From assembly GCA_030428835.1 (NCBI GenBank), contig JAUIEP010000001.1:1-64000 (forward strand): a stretch of DNA of 64,000 bases. Reading direction: 5' to 3'. The translations under genes were made by a program, and so were the position numbers. How positions within the stretch are numbered: position 1 is the stretch's first letter; each line of letters starts with the position of its first letter. The stretch comes from Gammaproteobacteria bacterium. Lineage in GTDB: Bacteria > Pseudomonadota > Gammaproteobacteria > Pseudomonadales > Halieaceae. Shown here one piece after another: positions 35,953-47,717 of this stretch. The notes under the pieces were generated by a model, which saw nothing but the letters and a program-made list of their open reading frames with translations, searched no databases and was not told the origin of the DNA.

Positions 35953-37136
35953 GGCTGGCTCCTTGCATGCGGTGCTTTGCGGATGAGGAGGCGGCGCTCG
36001 ATCTCGAAGATCTTGTCGCCGATCTTGTCCTTGCCGAGACCGCGCTTGCTGTCTTCCTTGAGGAAAAGGTCGGCGCCGTGCCGCTCCAGCGCCTCGCGGG
36101 CGCTGATATTCTTGACGCCCACGAGTTGCATCGTAACGATGCCGCAGCCGGGCGTTTCTTCGGGCTCCTCGGTCGCCAGGATGCGCGTGAGCGCGCCCAC
36201 GGTGTCGCCGGCGAACGCGGGCTGCGTGTGGTAGCCCTCGGTGAAGCCCAGCTCCCACACGGCGTGCTCGGTGACGTCGCGGCTGGCCAGCCCGTCCAGC
36301 CAGGCGAATACCAGGCCGCCGTAGACGATGGGTTCGCCGCTCATCTTCCCGGACAGTCCGCTGGAGTAGACGCGGTCGAAGTGCAGCGGGTGGCTGTTGC
36401 CGACGAGGTAGGTGAGCGCCATGTGCTCCTCGGTGATCGTCCGGCCGTTGCTGTGCACGATGATCTGGCCCGGCGCGAAGTCCTCGAAATAGGTGTTGGG
36501 TCCGGTGAGGCCGACGAAGGCATCGCTGGGCGAGTAGGGCAGCTCCAGGGTGGGTGACGCCTCGCCCGGAAAGGTGCCGTTGAACGCCGGTGCCGGGGTT
36601 GTCGGGAGGCGCTCGCCGCGCCAGCCGACGAAGATCTTGCGCTCGTATTGCAGCACCACGCGGTCATCCTGGTTCACTCCCACCGTACGGATCCGCGCGA
36701 TCCCGGGTTTGTCGGGACCGCGGTCCTTGCGTTCGAGTACTTGCGTGAACGCGCGCAGCGTGTCGCCGGGGTAGACCGGCGCGAGGAACTGCACCTGGTA
36801 GTAGCCGAGGTTGGCGATGGCCTTTTCCGAATCGTTCTGTACTCCCAGCGAGAGGGTGACATTGAACACCATCTGCGGGCTGGCGAGCAGGTCGCTGAAC
36901 CCGTGCGCGACCGCGTAGTCGCGGTTCAGGTAGAGCGGGTTGGCCTGCATGTAGGTGCGGGCGAAGTTGAGCATGTTGCCGCGGGTGAAGGTGTACCCGC
37001 GGGGGTGCTCGAATACCTGCCCGGGGTCGAGTTCGTCGAGGTAGCGGCCGTACTGCGGGAAGCTTGCGCGCTCGACGTCGATTGCGGCGTCGGGAGCGAG
37101 TTCCCGCTGTGCCGACAGTGGCAGGCGGATGCTCAT
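35949..37136 (-). CDS. mch: mesaconyl-CoA hydratase, double MaoC domain
   Basis: A 395-residue protein with two hot-dog folds. The first half has ANLGYYQVQFLAPVYPGDTL, the second HPLHFDRVYSSGLSGKMSG, IVYGGLVFAWLDGLASR and PAFAGDTVGAL. This double-MaoC plan with both GDT motifs is that of mesaconyl-CoA hydratase, which forms beta-methylmalyl-CoA from mesaconyl-CoA. It is somewhat longer than the alphaproteobacterial enzyme (about 345) by an N-terminal ~40-residue extension and a basic tail. It overlaps the genes on both sides by 4 bases. Another enoyl-CoA hydratase role is possible, but its place between the dehydrogenase and Ecm supports this call. Confidence 0.83.
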   Translation of the reverse strand: MSIRLPLSAQRELAPDAAIDVERASFPQYGRYLDELDPGQVFEHPRGYTFTRGNMLNFARTYMQANPLYLNRDYAVAHGFSDLLASPQMVFNVTLSLGVQNDSEKAIANLGYYQVQFLAPVYPGDTLRAFTQVLERKDRGPDKPGIARIRTVGVNQDDRVVLQYERKIFVGWRGERLPTTPAPAFNGTFPGEASPTLELPYSPSDAFVGLTGPNTYFEDFAPGQIIVHSNGRTITEEHMALTYLVGNSHPLHFDRVYSSGLSGKMSGEPIVYGGLVFAWLDGLASRDVTEHAVWELGFTEGYHTQPAFAGDTVGALTRILATEEPEETPGCGIVTMQLVGVKNISAREALERHGADLFLKEDSKRGLGKDKIGDKIFEIERRLLIRKAPHARSQP

Positions 37137-38812
37137 GCGGCCTGCTCGACGAGTGCGCGGGTAATGACCTTCAGCGCCAGTGTCTCCTCCGCGCCTTCAA
37201 AGATCGACAAGACGCGGGCGTCGACGAAATAGCGGCTGACCGGTGTCTCTTCGGCGTAACCCATGCCGCCGTGGATCTGCAGGGCCTCGCGGGTGAACCA
37301 CTCCGCTGTGCGGCTGGCGAAGAGTTTCGCCGCACTGGCCTCCATGTCGCCCGCCCCCGTGTCCATCAACGCGGCCACGTCGTAGGTGATATGGCGACAG
37401 GCCAGCAGTACGGCGGCCATCTTCGCCAGCTTCACGCGCGTCAGTTGATACTCGCCGATAGCCTGGCCGAAAACGACGCGCTCCTTGGCGTAGGAAATGG
37501 AGCGCTCGAAGGCGGCGCGCATCACGCCGACCGCGCGGGCGGCCGTCTGGATGCGACCGCCGGCGAAGCCCGCCATGGCCGCGTAGAAGCCCTTGCCCTC
37601 GCCGTCCGGGCCGCCCAGCAGGTTCTCGGCGGGCACGAAGAAGTCATCGAAAAACAATTCGAACGAGTGCATCCCGCGATAGCCGAGCGTCGCGATGGCG
37701 CGCCCTGTCAGCTTGCCCTTGTCCTGCTTCACCTCGAAGGCGTGCCCCCCCGTCGAGGGCTTCTCGACCAGGAACATCGACAGCCCCTTGTGCGCGGGAC
37801 GGGCGTCGGCGTCCGTGCGCGCCAGCACCATGAGCACGCCGGCCTTGCCGCCGAAGGTGCACCAGGTCTTGGCGCCGTTAAGGAGGTAGCCGCCCTCCGT
37901 CGCGGTGGCCTTCAGGCTCACGCCGGCCACGTCGGAGCCGTAGTTGGGCTCCGTTACCGCCACCGCGCACAGTGGCTCGCCCACGGCCAGTTGCGGCAGC
38001 CAGTGCTGCTTCTGTTCCTCGCTGCCACCCTTGAGCAGCGCCCGGGCGAGGATTTCGGGCCGGGTGATGAGGCTGCCGGCCGCACCCAGCGAACCGCGCG
38101 ACAGCTCCTCTGTCACCACGATCATGCCGAGGGTGTCTTCCTCGTCGTTCTCCTGCAGGCCGCCGTAGCTCTCCGGAATCGACAGGCCGAACAGTCCCAT
38201 TTCCTTGAGCGGCTCGATGATTTCGTCGGGTATGTCGAGATCCTCGCGGTGCACGGACTCGGCGAGTGGCGCCACGACCGAGTCCGCGAAACGGCGGAAG
38301 GTGGCGCGCATCATGCTGTGGTGTTCACCGAGCAGGTCGGGACCCAGGTCGCCGTCGCGTTGCAGCACGGCGTCGCCCAGTGCGCCCATGTGCTGTGCCG
38401 CCAGGTTGCGGGCGAGGAATGTCGCGGCGGCCGGTGCGTCGGACACGCCGTCGATGTCTGCCCGGTCCAGGCCGTAATCCGCGGGTCGAGCGCGCAACCG
38501 CGCCAGCGTGTTGTTGACCGCCTCCGCGGTGAACAACGCCGCCAACTCTGTCACCAGGTCGTCGCGGGAGGTCTCAACGAGCCTGCGTGCGTGCTGCAGG
38601 AAAAAACGCGCCGCCGTGCACTCCGCCCAGGACAGCGACAATTCGTAGGAAACCAGCTGCCGCGCATCGAGGCGCGCGGCCGATACCTTGCCGTCTGTTG
38701 TGCAGGATGACTTCAGTGCTGAAAAGGCCTTGTCCAGCAGGGCGCTGGTGGTGGCGAGCAGCGTGTCCGCGTTGTCGAGCAGCTGCCCGTCACCCGTTGA
38801 GAGGTCAGTCAT
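37133..38812 (-). CDS. mcd: methylsuccinyl-CoA dehydrogenase (acyl-CoA dehydrogenase with N-terminal extension)
   Basis: A 559-residue acyl-CoA dehydrogenase expected to oxidise methylsuccinyl-CoA to mesaconyl-CoA with FAD. The catalytic core starts near residue 165 (MMRATFRRFADSVVAPLAE), with AVTEPNYGSDVAG, WCTFGGKA and the C-terminal QIHGGMGYAEE and IFEGAEE. The extra ~165 helical residues at the N-terminus are characteristic of methylsuccinyl-CoA dehydrogenase. It is the first gene of the minus-strand operon and overlaps the hydratase start by 4 bases (ATGA). The leader of the operon contains spaced repeats that may bind a regulator. Confidence 0.87.
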   Translation of the reverse strand: MTDLSTGDGQLLDNADTLLATTSALLDKAFSALKSSCTTDGKVSAARLDARQLVSYELSLSWAECTAARFFLQHARRLVETSRDDLVTELAALFTAEAVNNTLARLRARPADYGLDRADIDGVSDAPAAATFLARNLAAQHMGALGDAVLQRDGDLGPDLLGEHHSMMRATFRRFADSVVAPLAESVHREDLDIPDEIIEPLKEMGLFGLSIPESYGGLQENDEEDTLGMIVVTEELSRGSLGAAGSLITRPEILARALLKGGSEEQKQHWLPQLAVGEPLCAVAVTEPNYGSDVAGVSLKATATEGGYLLNGAKTWCTFGGKAGVLMVLARTDADARPAHKGLSMFLVEKPSTGGHAFEVKQDKGKLTGRAIATLGYRGMHSFELFFDDFFVPAENLLGGPDGEGKGFYAAMAGFAGGRIQTAARAVGVMRAAFERSISYAKERVVFGQAIGEYQLTRVKLAKMAAVLLACRHITYDVAALMDTGAGDMEASAAKLFASRTAEWFTREALQIHGGMGYAEETPVSRYFVDARVLSIFEGAEETLALKVITRALVEQAA

Positions 38813-38928
38813 TAGTGCTTACCGCCTGTGTTGGTCTGCGCGCCCGTAGCCGGTCGGCTGGGCGCGCAATCGGTTTAACGATTCAAACCGGAAATTTTAA
38901 GGCTTACCCCCGCCGGAGACAACCAAGG

Positions 38929-38978
38929 GCGGTCACGAAACCCGTTAATCCCGGTCATTGATGCTGTTAATAGCGGTC
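38929..38978. promoter_or_regulatory. three phased repeats between mcd and the CitE-like gene
   Basis: GTTAATCCCGGTC at 38944-38956 and GTTAATAGCGGTC at 38966-38978 agree at 11 of 13 positions. A third partial copy, GCGGTC, ends at 38934. The three (G/C)CGGTC ends are exactly 22 bases apart (38934, 38956, 38978), about two turns of the helix. They lie in the 243-base region from which both the mcd operon and the CitE-like gene diverge, so a shared regulator site is plausible. The region otherwise has no gene. Confidence 0.5.
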
Positions 38979-39055
38979 GCCTTGCCCGTGCGTCGGCCGC
39001 TTCTGTATGCTTGCGGTCCCCACATTCGCAGGTTTTTTTCTGAGGTAGACACCAC

Positions 39056-39928
39056 ATGGACATACGACCCCGTCGCTCGCTGTTGTACATGCCCGGCTCC
39101 AATGCCCGGGCCCTGGAGAAGGCGCGCAGCCTGCCCGCGGACGGCCTGATCCTCGACATGGAGGATTCGGTCGCGCCGGACGCCAAGCAGACGGCGCGCG
39201 AGCAGATCGGCGCCGCCATCGGGGAGGGTGGCTACGGTCACCGTGAACTGATGGTGCGGGTCAATGCGCTGGCCACCCAGTGGGGCGGCGACGATATCGC
39301 CGCTGTCGCATCGTGGCAGCAGGCGCCCGACGCGCTGCTGATACCCAAGATCGACACGGCGGAGGATGTCCGCGAGGCCGTCGCCGCGTGTGACGCCGCG
39401 GGCATCCCCGGTACGGTTGCGATCTGGATCATGACCGAGACGCCGGCCTGCATACTCAACATCGCCTCAGTGGCTGCGGCGCACCCGCGCCTGCGGGGGA
39501 TGGTCATGGGCACCTCCGACCTCTCGAAAGACACGCGCGTGCGCCACACGCGCGACCGTCTCGGGTTTATCACGGCACTCAACCTGTGCGTGTACGCCGC
39601 GCGCGCCAACGGCCTGGATATCATCGACGGCGTGCAGCTCGACCTCGAGGACGAGGAACTCCTGCGCTACTCCTGCGAGCAGGGCCGCGACCTCGGGTTC
39701 GACGGCAAGAGTCTGATTCACCCGAAGCAGGTGGCCGCCGCCAACGAGGTCTTCGCCCCCAGCGAGGCGGAGATCACCGCCGCCCGCGAGATCATCGCGG
39801 GATTCGAGGCCGCCAAGGCGGAGGGCAAGGGCGTGGTGGTCGTCAACGGCCGCCTCGTCGAAAACCTGCATGTGGAGGAAGCGGGGCGGCAGCTCGCGCT
39901 CGCCGAGGCCATCGCTGCCCTCGGATAA
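39056..39928 (+). CDS. mcl2: CitE-like protein, probable (S)-malyl-CoA thioesterase
   Basis: A 290-residue CitE-family protein. RRSLLYMPGSNARALEKAR, LILDMEDSVAPDAK and RVNALATQWG match the first strands, MTETPACILN has the conserved Glu, and GMVMGTSDLSKDTR precedes SLIHPKQVAAANE. It is shorter than the lyase at 31911 and nearer to the Mcl2 group, which hydrolyses malyl-CoA to malate and CoA at the end of the ethylmalonyl-CoA pathway. A citrate-lyase beta or other CitE lyase role is possible; there is no citrate lyase alpha or gamma gene here. It diverges from the mcd operon and has a GAGGT site. Confidence 0.78.
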   Translation: MDIRPRRSLLYMPGSNARALEKARSLPADGLILDMEDSVAPDAKQTAREQIGAAIGEGGYGHRELMVRVNALATQWGGDDIAAVASWQQAPDALLIPKIDTAEDVREAVAACDAAGIPGTVAIWIMTETPACILNIASVAAAHPRLRGMVMGTSDLSKDTRVRHTRDRLGFITALNLCVYAARANGLDIIDGVQLDLEDEELLRYSCEQGRDLGFDGKSLIHPKQVAAANEVFAPSEAEITAAREIIAGFEAAKAEGKGVVVVNGRLVENLHVEEAGRQLALAEAIAALG

Positions 39929-39943
39929 TCGCGCGGCGTCGAG

Positions 39944-40418
39944 TCAGATGTGGAGCGAGCGCAACTCCACGTCGCGCGTGGCGTGGCGCCACAGGTCCTC
40001 GAACAGGTCCGCGTGGCGCTGCGCTGACGCCCGCGAGTCCGGTTCGTAGAAGGCGTGCTCCTCGCTGCCGCCGGGTCGGTACAACACGCCGTCCCGGTCC
40101 CGGATCACGATGGTTTCCCCGCGCCAGTCCGGGTGTTCGGGCAGCTTCCGCAGTTCCACCTTGCTCGGCGTGCGCCGGGACAGTTGCAGCAGCCGGTGGC
40201 CGCGACCGACGATGTGCCGGGCGTCCTGCAGCAGTATGCGGATTTTGGTCTGCCGGCTGTCCCTGGCGAGCGCGGCGATCGCGCCCGCCAGCTCCTCGTT
40301 GTCGAACACCGCGTGGTCAAGCGTGGGACTCAGGATGCAGAGGTAGCGCGCGGCAGACCGGGCCAGTGCAACGCAGTATTCGTCGAAAGGGTGGGGATAG
40401 GTTATCCCCGTTGTGAAC

Positions 40419-40432
<14 letters not shown>
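39944..40432 (-). CDS. conserved protein of unknown function, RoxA neighbour (DUF7931-like)
   Basis: A 162-residue protein. The central part, ARYLCILSPTLDHAVFDN, then IRILLQDARHIVGRGHRLL and RDRDGVLYRPGG, gives an alpha/beta pattern with some likeness to phospholipase D-type domains, but no HKD motif is present. Similar small proteins sit next to acetyltransferase or cupin genes in Pseudomonas; I recall the DUF7931 label for them with only moderate certainty. The ATG at 40432 lies 14 bases inside the roxA gene, so it is translationally coupled to it. No function is assigned. Confidence 0.5.
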
Positions 40433-43601
<3,169 letters not shown>

Positions 43602-43605
<4 letters not shown>

Positions 43606-44699
43606 GCTCCTGCTCTCTCGATGATGCCGCCGCCCAGGCAGCGTTCTCCCGTATAGAACACGACCGACTGCCCCGGCGTTACCGCGCGCTGCGGGTCGGC
43701 GAAATCCACCTGGTACCGCCCGGCCGCGAGACGGGACAGGCGGCATGCCTGGTCGGCCTGGCGGTAGCGGATCTTCGCTGCCAGGGCCGCCGGCAGCGGC
43801 GGCTCCTCGCCGGCGACCCAGTGCACGCCCGTGGCGATGAGCTGCGACCGGAACAACGCGGGATGGTCATTGCCCTGCGCCACGAGCAACACGTTGCGCT
43901 CGATGTCTTTGTCCACGACATACCACGGCAGTTCCGCGTGTTCGGCCAGACCGCCGATGCCCAGGCCCTGGCGCTGGCCAATGGTGTGGTACATCAGTCC
44001 CTGGTGCCTTCCCAGCAACTCGCCGTCGACGCTGTGTATCTCGCCGGGCTGTGCGGGCAGGTACTGCTTGAGAAAGTCGCTGAAGCGGCGCTCCCCGATA
44101 AAGCAGATCCCGGTGGAGTCTTTCTTGCGCGCGGTGACGAACGCCTGCGCCTCGGCGATGGCGCGCACCTCGGGCTTGTCGATCTCGCCGATGGGGAAGA
44201 GGGTCCGTGCGAGTTCCTCGCAACCGACGGCGTGCAGGAAGTAGGACTGGTCCTTGTTGCCGTCGCGGCCCTTGAGCAAGGTCGTTTTGCCGGCAGCGCT
44301 GCCGCGCCGGGCGTAGTGCCCGGTCGCGATGCAGTCCGCCCCGAGCAACAGCGCGTAGTCCAGGAAGGCGCGAAACTTGATCTCGCGATTGCACAGGATG
44401 TCCGGGTTGGGCGTCCGTCCCGCCCGGTACTCCCCGAGGAAGTGCTCGAAGACGTTGTCCCAGTACTCCGCGGCGAAGTTGGCGCCGTGGAGGGGGATAC
44501 CGAGGCGGTCCGCGACTGCCTGGGCGTCCGCCAGGTCTTCCTTTGCCGTGCAGTACTCGGTGCCGTCGTCCTCCTCCCAGTTCTTCATGAACAGGCCCTC
44601 CACCCGGTAACCCTGCTCGCGCAGCAGGTAGGCGGTCACGGAGGAGTCGACACCGCCGGACATGCCGACGATGACTTTGGTGGCGGAATTCAGGCTCAC
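43602..44699 (-). CDS. mnmA: tRNA 2-thiouridine synthase MnmA
   Basis: A 365-residue tRNA-specific 2-thiouridylase that thiolates U34 of tRNA Lys, Glu and Gln. The PP-loop GMSGGVDSS is near residue 13-21. The catalytic cysteines are in [11 protein letters not shown] and [12 protein letters not shown], and [10 protein letters not shown] is typical. The GTG start overlaps the nudJ stop by 4 bases (GTGA), and its own stop overlaps the hflD TTG. Confidence 0.97.
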
Positions 44700-45148
44700 G
44701 ATGCGTGTATCACGTCCAGTGGATAGCGCAGGCCCCGGCGCTGGCGTTCTATGACGTCGAGTACCAGTGGGCTGCGCAGTTTATCAGAGATGGCCAGTAT
44801 TTCCCCGTGGGACAGCCAGTGCACGGCGTGTATATCGGGGTCGATGCTCGCGTTCTCAACCGGCGCCAGCGCCTCTGCCAGGAAGGTCGTGCGCAGGTAT
44901 GTCGCGCTTGCGTCGGGCAGCGTGTAGAGGCCCAGGCCCAGGACGGCCGTCAGGCGCACGTGCCAGCCGGTCTCTTCCAGGACCTCACGCAGCGCCGCCT
45001 CCGGCAGTGTCTCGCCCGGGTCAAGGTGGCCCGCGGGCTGGTTGAAGACCAGGCGGCCACTTCGCTTGTCGCGCTCCTCCACCATCAGGTAGCGGCCGTC
45101 CCGCTCCACCACGCAGGCGACGGTGACATGGGTGTCCCACGCGGCCAT
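44696..45148 (-). CDS. nudJ: Nudix phosphatase NudJ
   Basis: A 150-residue Nudix hydrolase. The box starts GHLDPGE and runs to REVLEETGW, matching the consensus in full. The preceding FNQPAG and the position next to mnmA, as in E. coli, identify it as NudJ, which hydrolyses nucleoside di- and triphosphates and thiamine pyrimidine pyrophosphates. The ATG at 45148 lies 2 bases after the rluE stop, so the two are translationally linked. Confidence 0.9.
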   Translation of the reverse strand: MAAWDTHVTVACVVERDGRYLMVEERDKRSGRLVFNQPAGHLDPGETLPEAALREVLEETGWHVRLTAVLGLGLYTLPDASATYLRTTFLAEALAPVENASIDPDIHAVHWLSHGEILAISDKLRSPLVLDVIERQRRGLRYPLDVIHAS

Positions 45149-45150
45149 TG

Positions 45151-45714
45151 TTAACGCCCTGCCCGCTGCGGGAGGTGGACCGTCTCCTCGCAGTATTCGC
45201 CGGGCGCGAGGTCTCCGAGCGACCAGTCGCCCACCCGTGTGCGCACCAGTCGCAGCGTGGGCAGGTTCACCGCCGCCGTCATGCGCCGCACCTGGCGGTT
45301 GCGCCCCTCGCGAATCGCGATTTCCAGCCAGCTGTCGGGGACCGACTTGCGCGCGCGGACCGGGGGGTCCCGCGGCCACAATGCGGGCGCGTCCACGGCG
45401 CGGACCCGGGCGGGCAGGGTGGCTCCATCTTTGAGTGTGACGCCCGCCGCGAGGCGCTCCAGCGCTTCGACTGAAACCTCGCCCTCGACCTGCACCAGGT
45501 AGGTCTTCCACATCTTCTGCGCCGGGTTGGCGATGCGCTGCTGCAGGCGCCCGTCATCCGTCAGCAACAACAGCCCTTCAGAGTCGTAATCCAGCCGCCC
45601 GGCCGCACGAAAATGGGGCAGGCTGAAGTAGTCCGCGAGAGTGGCCCTGCCGTCCGGGTCGGTAAACTGGCTGAGGACGCGAAAAGGCTTGTTGAACAGG
45701 ATGATCCGGGGCAT
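45151..45714 (-). CDS. rluE: 23S rRNA pseudouridine synthase RluE
   Basis: A 187-residue pseudouridine synthase of the RsuA family. The catalytic Asp is in GRLDYDSEGLLLLTDDG. EIAIREGRNRQVRRM is the usual C-terminal motif. It has no N-terminal S4 domain, as is usual for RluE, which modifies U2457 of 23S rRNA. The ATG at 45714 begins PRIILFNKPF; longer frames run into the icd promoter region. It is the first gene of the minus-strand block and diverges from icd. Confidence 0.93.
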   Translation of the reverse strand: MPRIILFNKPFRVLSQFTDPDGRATLADYFSLPHFRAAGRLDYDSEGLLLLTDDGRLQQRIANPAQKMWKTYLVQVEGEVSVEALERLAAGVTLKDGATLPARVRAVDAPALWPRDPPVRARKSVPDSWLEIAIREGRNRQVRRMTAAVNLPTLRLVRTRVGDWSLGDLAPGEYCEETVHLPQRAGR

Positions 45715-45866
45715 CAGAAAGTCGCGGCTAGTACAAAAAAATTCCTGTCTTCCAAGCAGTTGAGCGGGTGCCCGTGCTACAATGTGCGCCGCATTTCTCC
45801 GGACAACCCTGTCCCGGAAACCGGGCTTACCCGGGCCAGCCACACCCATCTGAAACGGAGTACATT

Positions 45867-47120
45867 ATGGGCTACAAGCATATTCAGGTGCCTTCCGAAG
45901 GTGACAAGATTACCGTCAACGAAGACCACAGCCTGAACGTCCCTGACACCCCCATTATCCCCTATATCGAGGGTGACGGCATCGGGGTGGACATCAGCCC
46001 GGTCATGATCAACGTTGTCGATGCCGCGGTCCAGAAGGCCTACGGCGGCAAGCGGAAGGTTTCCTGGATGGAGATCTACACCGGCGAAAAAGCGGCCGAA
46101 CTGTACGACGGCGACTGGTTTCCCGAGGAGACCCTGGACGCCATCAAGGCTTACTCGGTCGCGATCAAGGGCCCGCTGACGACCCCGGTGGGCGGCGGTT
46201 TCCGCTCGCTGAATGTGGCCCTGCGCCAGGAGCTCGACCTGTACACCTGCCTGCGCCCGGTGCGCTGGTTCGAGGGTGTGCCGTCACCGGTGCGCAACCC
46301 GGGCGACTGCAACATGGTTATCTTCCGCGAGAACTCCGAGGACATCTACGCCGGCATCGAATACCAGGCCGACTCCCCCGAGGCGAAAAAAGTCGTCGAC
46401 TTCCTCATCAAGGAGATGGGCGCCACCAAGATACGCTTCCCGCAACACGTCGGCATCGGCATCAAGCCGGTGTCGGAAGAAGGCACCAAGCGCCTCGTAC
46501 GCAAGGCCATCCAGTACGCCATCGACCAGGACCTGCCCTCCGTCACGCTGGTGCACAAGGGCAACATCATGAAGTTCACCGAGGGCGCATTCCGCGACTG
46601 GGGGTACGAACTTGCCCAGCAGGAGTTCGGCGGCGAGCTGCTCGACGGCGGGCCGTGGGTCTCCATCAAGAATCCCAGGAACGGCAATGAGATCATCGTG
46701 AAGGATGTGATCGCCGACGCCATGCTGCAGCAGATACTGACCCGCCCGAAAGAATACAGCGTGGTCGCCACCCTGAACCTGAACGGCGACTACCTGTCCG
46801 ATGCCCTGGCGGCGCAGGTCGGCGGCATCGGGATCGCGCCGGGCGCGAACCTGTCGGACACGATCGCCCTGTTTGAGGCCACCCACGGCACGGCGCCCAA
46901 GTACGCCGGCCAGGACAAGGTGAACCCGGGCTCCCTGATTCTGTCTGCCGAAATGATGCTGCGCCACCTCGGCTGGAACGAGGCCGCGGACCTCATCATC
47001 GACGGCATGAACGGCGCTATCCAGGCCGGTACCGTGACCTACGACTTCGAGCGGCTTATGGAGGGCGCGACCCTCCTGAGCTGTTCAGAATTTGGCCAGG
47101 CCATCATCGATTCGATGTAA
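45867..47120 (+). CDS. icd: NADP-dependent isocitrate dehydrogenase
   Basis: A 417-residue TCA-cycle enzyme of the E. coli type. [32 protein letters not shown] and the C-terminal [21 protein letters not shown] are diagnostic. Ser114 in [10 protein letters not shown] corresponds to the serine phosphorylated by AceK in E. coli, so regulation by phosphorylation is possible if aceK exists. An AACGGAG site precedes the ATG. The gene ends in a strong terminator and is not linked to clpS. Confidence 0.97.
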   Translation: MGYKHIQVPSEGDKITVNEDHSLNVPDTPIIPYIEGDGIGVDISPVMINVVDAAVQKAYGGKRKVSWMEIYTGEKAAELYDGDWFPEETLDAIKAYSVAIKGPLTTPVGGGFRSLNVALRQELDLYTCLRPVRWFEGVPSPVRNPGDCNMVIFRENSEDIYAGIEYQADSPEAKKVVDFLIKEMGATKIRFPQHVGIGIKPVSEEGTKRLVRKAIQYAIDQDLPSVTLVHKGNIMKFTEGAFRDWGYELAQQEFGGELLDGGPWVSIKNPRNGNEIIVKDVIADAMLQQILTRPKEYSVVATLNLNGDYLSDALAAQVGGIGIAPGANLSDTIALFEATHGTAPKYAGQDKVNPGSLILSAEMMLRHLGWNEAADLIIDGMNGAIQAGTVTYDFERLMEGATLLSCSEFGQAIIDSM

Positions 47121-47139
47121 AACGGGCAAACTACCGGAA

Positions 47140-47169
47140 GGGGTCTGCGGCGACGCGGCCCCTTTTTTT
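47140..47169 (+). terminator. strong intrinsic terminator of icd
   Basis: A 10-base stem, GGGGTCTGCG (47140-47149 region) pairing with CGCGGCCCC up to 47162 with two wobble pairs, is closed by a GCGA tetraloop and followed by seven Ts (47163-47169). It lies about 20 bases after the icd stop codon. Confidence 0.85.
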
Positions 47170-47281
47170 GTGCCCGGCAAAGGGTAATTGCCGTGCAAAT
47201 CCCGCGGGATAACAATCTGTCAGCCGCCTTTCGACGTACCTCACAGCCTGCAGGGATGTGCGTTCTGTCAACTTTTCCAAG

Positions 47282-47300
47282 CGAGTAAAACTCGTATAAT
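47282..47300 (+). promoter_or_regulatory. clpS promoter -10 with adjoining palindrome
   Basis: TATAAT at 47295-47300 is a perfect -10 box, 76 bases before the clpS ATG. A consensus -35 is not visible (best CTTTTC near 47272). Directly upstream, CGAGT (47282-47286) and ACTCG (47290-47294) form an exact inverted repeat around AAA, filling the spacer. A weak -35 with a palindrome in the spacer is typical of regulated promoters. Confidence 0.5.
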
Positions 47301-47376
47301 GTTAAGCAATAGCTACTACTTTCGCGGTAACGGGACGCAAGGCGTGGAACTGGTCAAACGGGGCATCGATTGGCGC

Positions 47377-47700
47377 ATGAGCCGGGAACAGGAGGATTCC
47401 ACGGGCGGTCTCGCCCTGGAAGAGTCCAAGCCCGAGGTCAAGCGGCCGCCCCTGTTCAAGGTCGTATTGATAAACGACGACTACACCCCCATGGAGTTCG
47501 TTGTGGAAGTGCTCCAGATTTTCTTCCGCATGAATCGCGAGCAGGCGACCCATGTCATGCTCACAGTGCACACCCAGGGCAAAGGTGTGTGCGGTATATT
47601 CACCCGCGACATCGCAGAAACTAAGGCCGCGCAGGTAAACCAGTACGCCCGGGAACACGAGCATCCGCTGCTGTGTGAAATCGAAGCGTCGGAGGGATAG
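47377..47700 (+). CDS. clpS: ATP-dependent Clp protease adaptor ClpS
   Basis: A 107-residue N-recognin that binds proteins with N-terminal Leu, Phe, Tyr or Trp and hands them to Clp[21 protein letters not shown] holds the binding-pocket residues (NDD...), and [20 protein letters not shown] the rest of the fold. I use the ATG at 47377, which gives the E. coli length; upstream frame would extend into the promoter. clpA follows after 17 bases. Confidence 0.96.
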   Translation: MSREQEDSTGGLALEESKPEVKRPPLFKVVLINDDYTPMEFVVEVLQIFFRMNREQATHVMLTVHTQGKGVCGIFTRDIAETKAAQVNQYAREHEHPLLCEIEASEG

Positions 47701-47717
47701 AGTCGAGGAGCTCTGAT

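Noticed and set aside
33963-36258. A longer mutase frame starting near 36258
   Set aside because: The first ~100 codons lie inside the hydratase gene in another frame; the GTG at 35952 has an RBS and matches Ecm starts.
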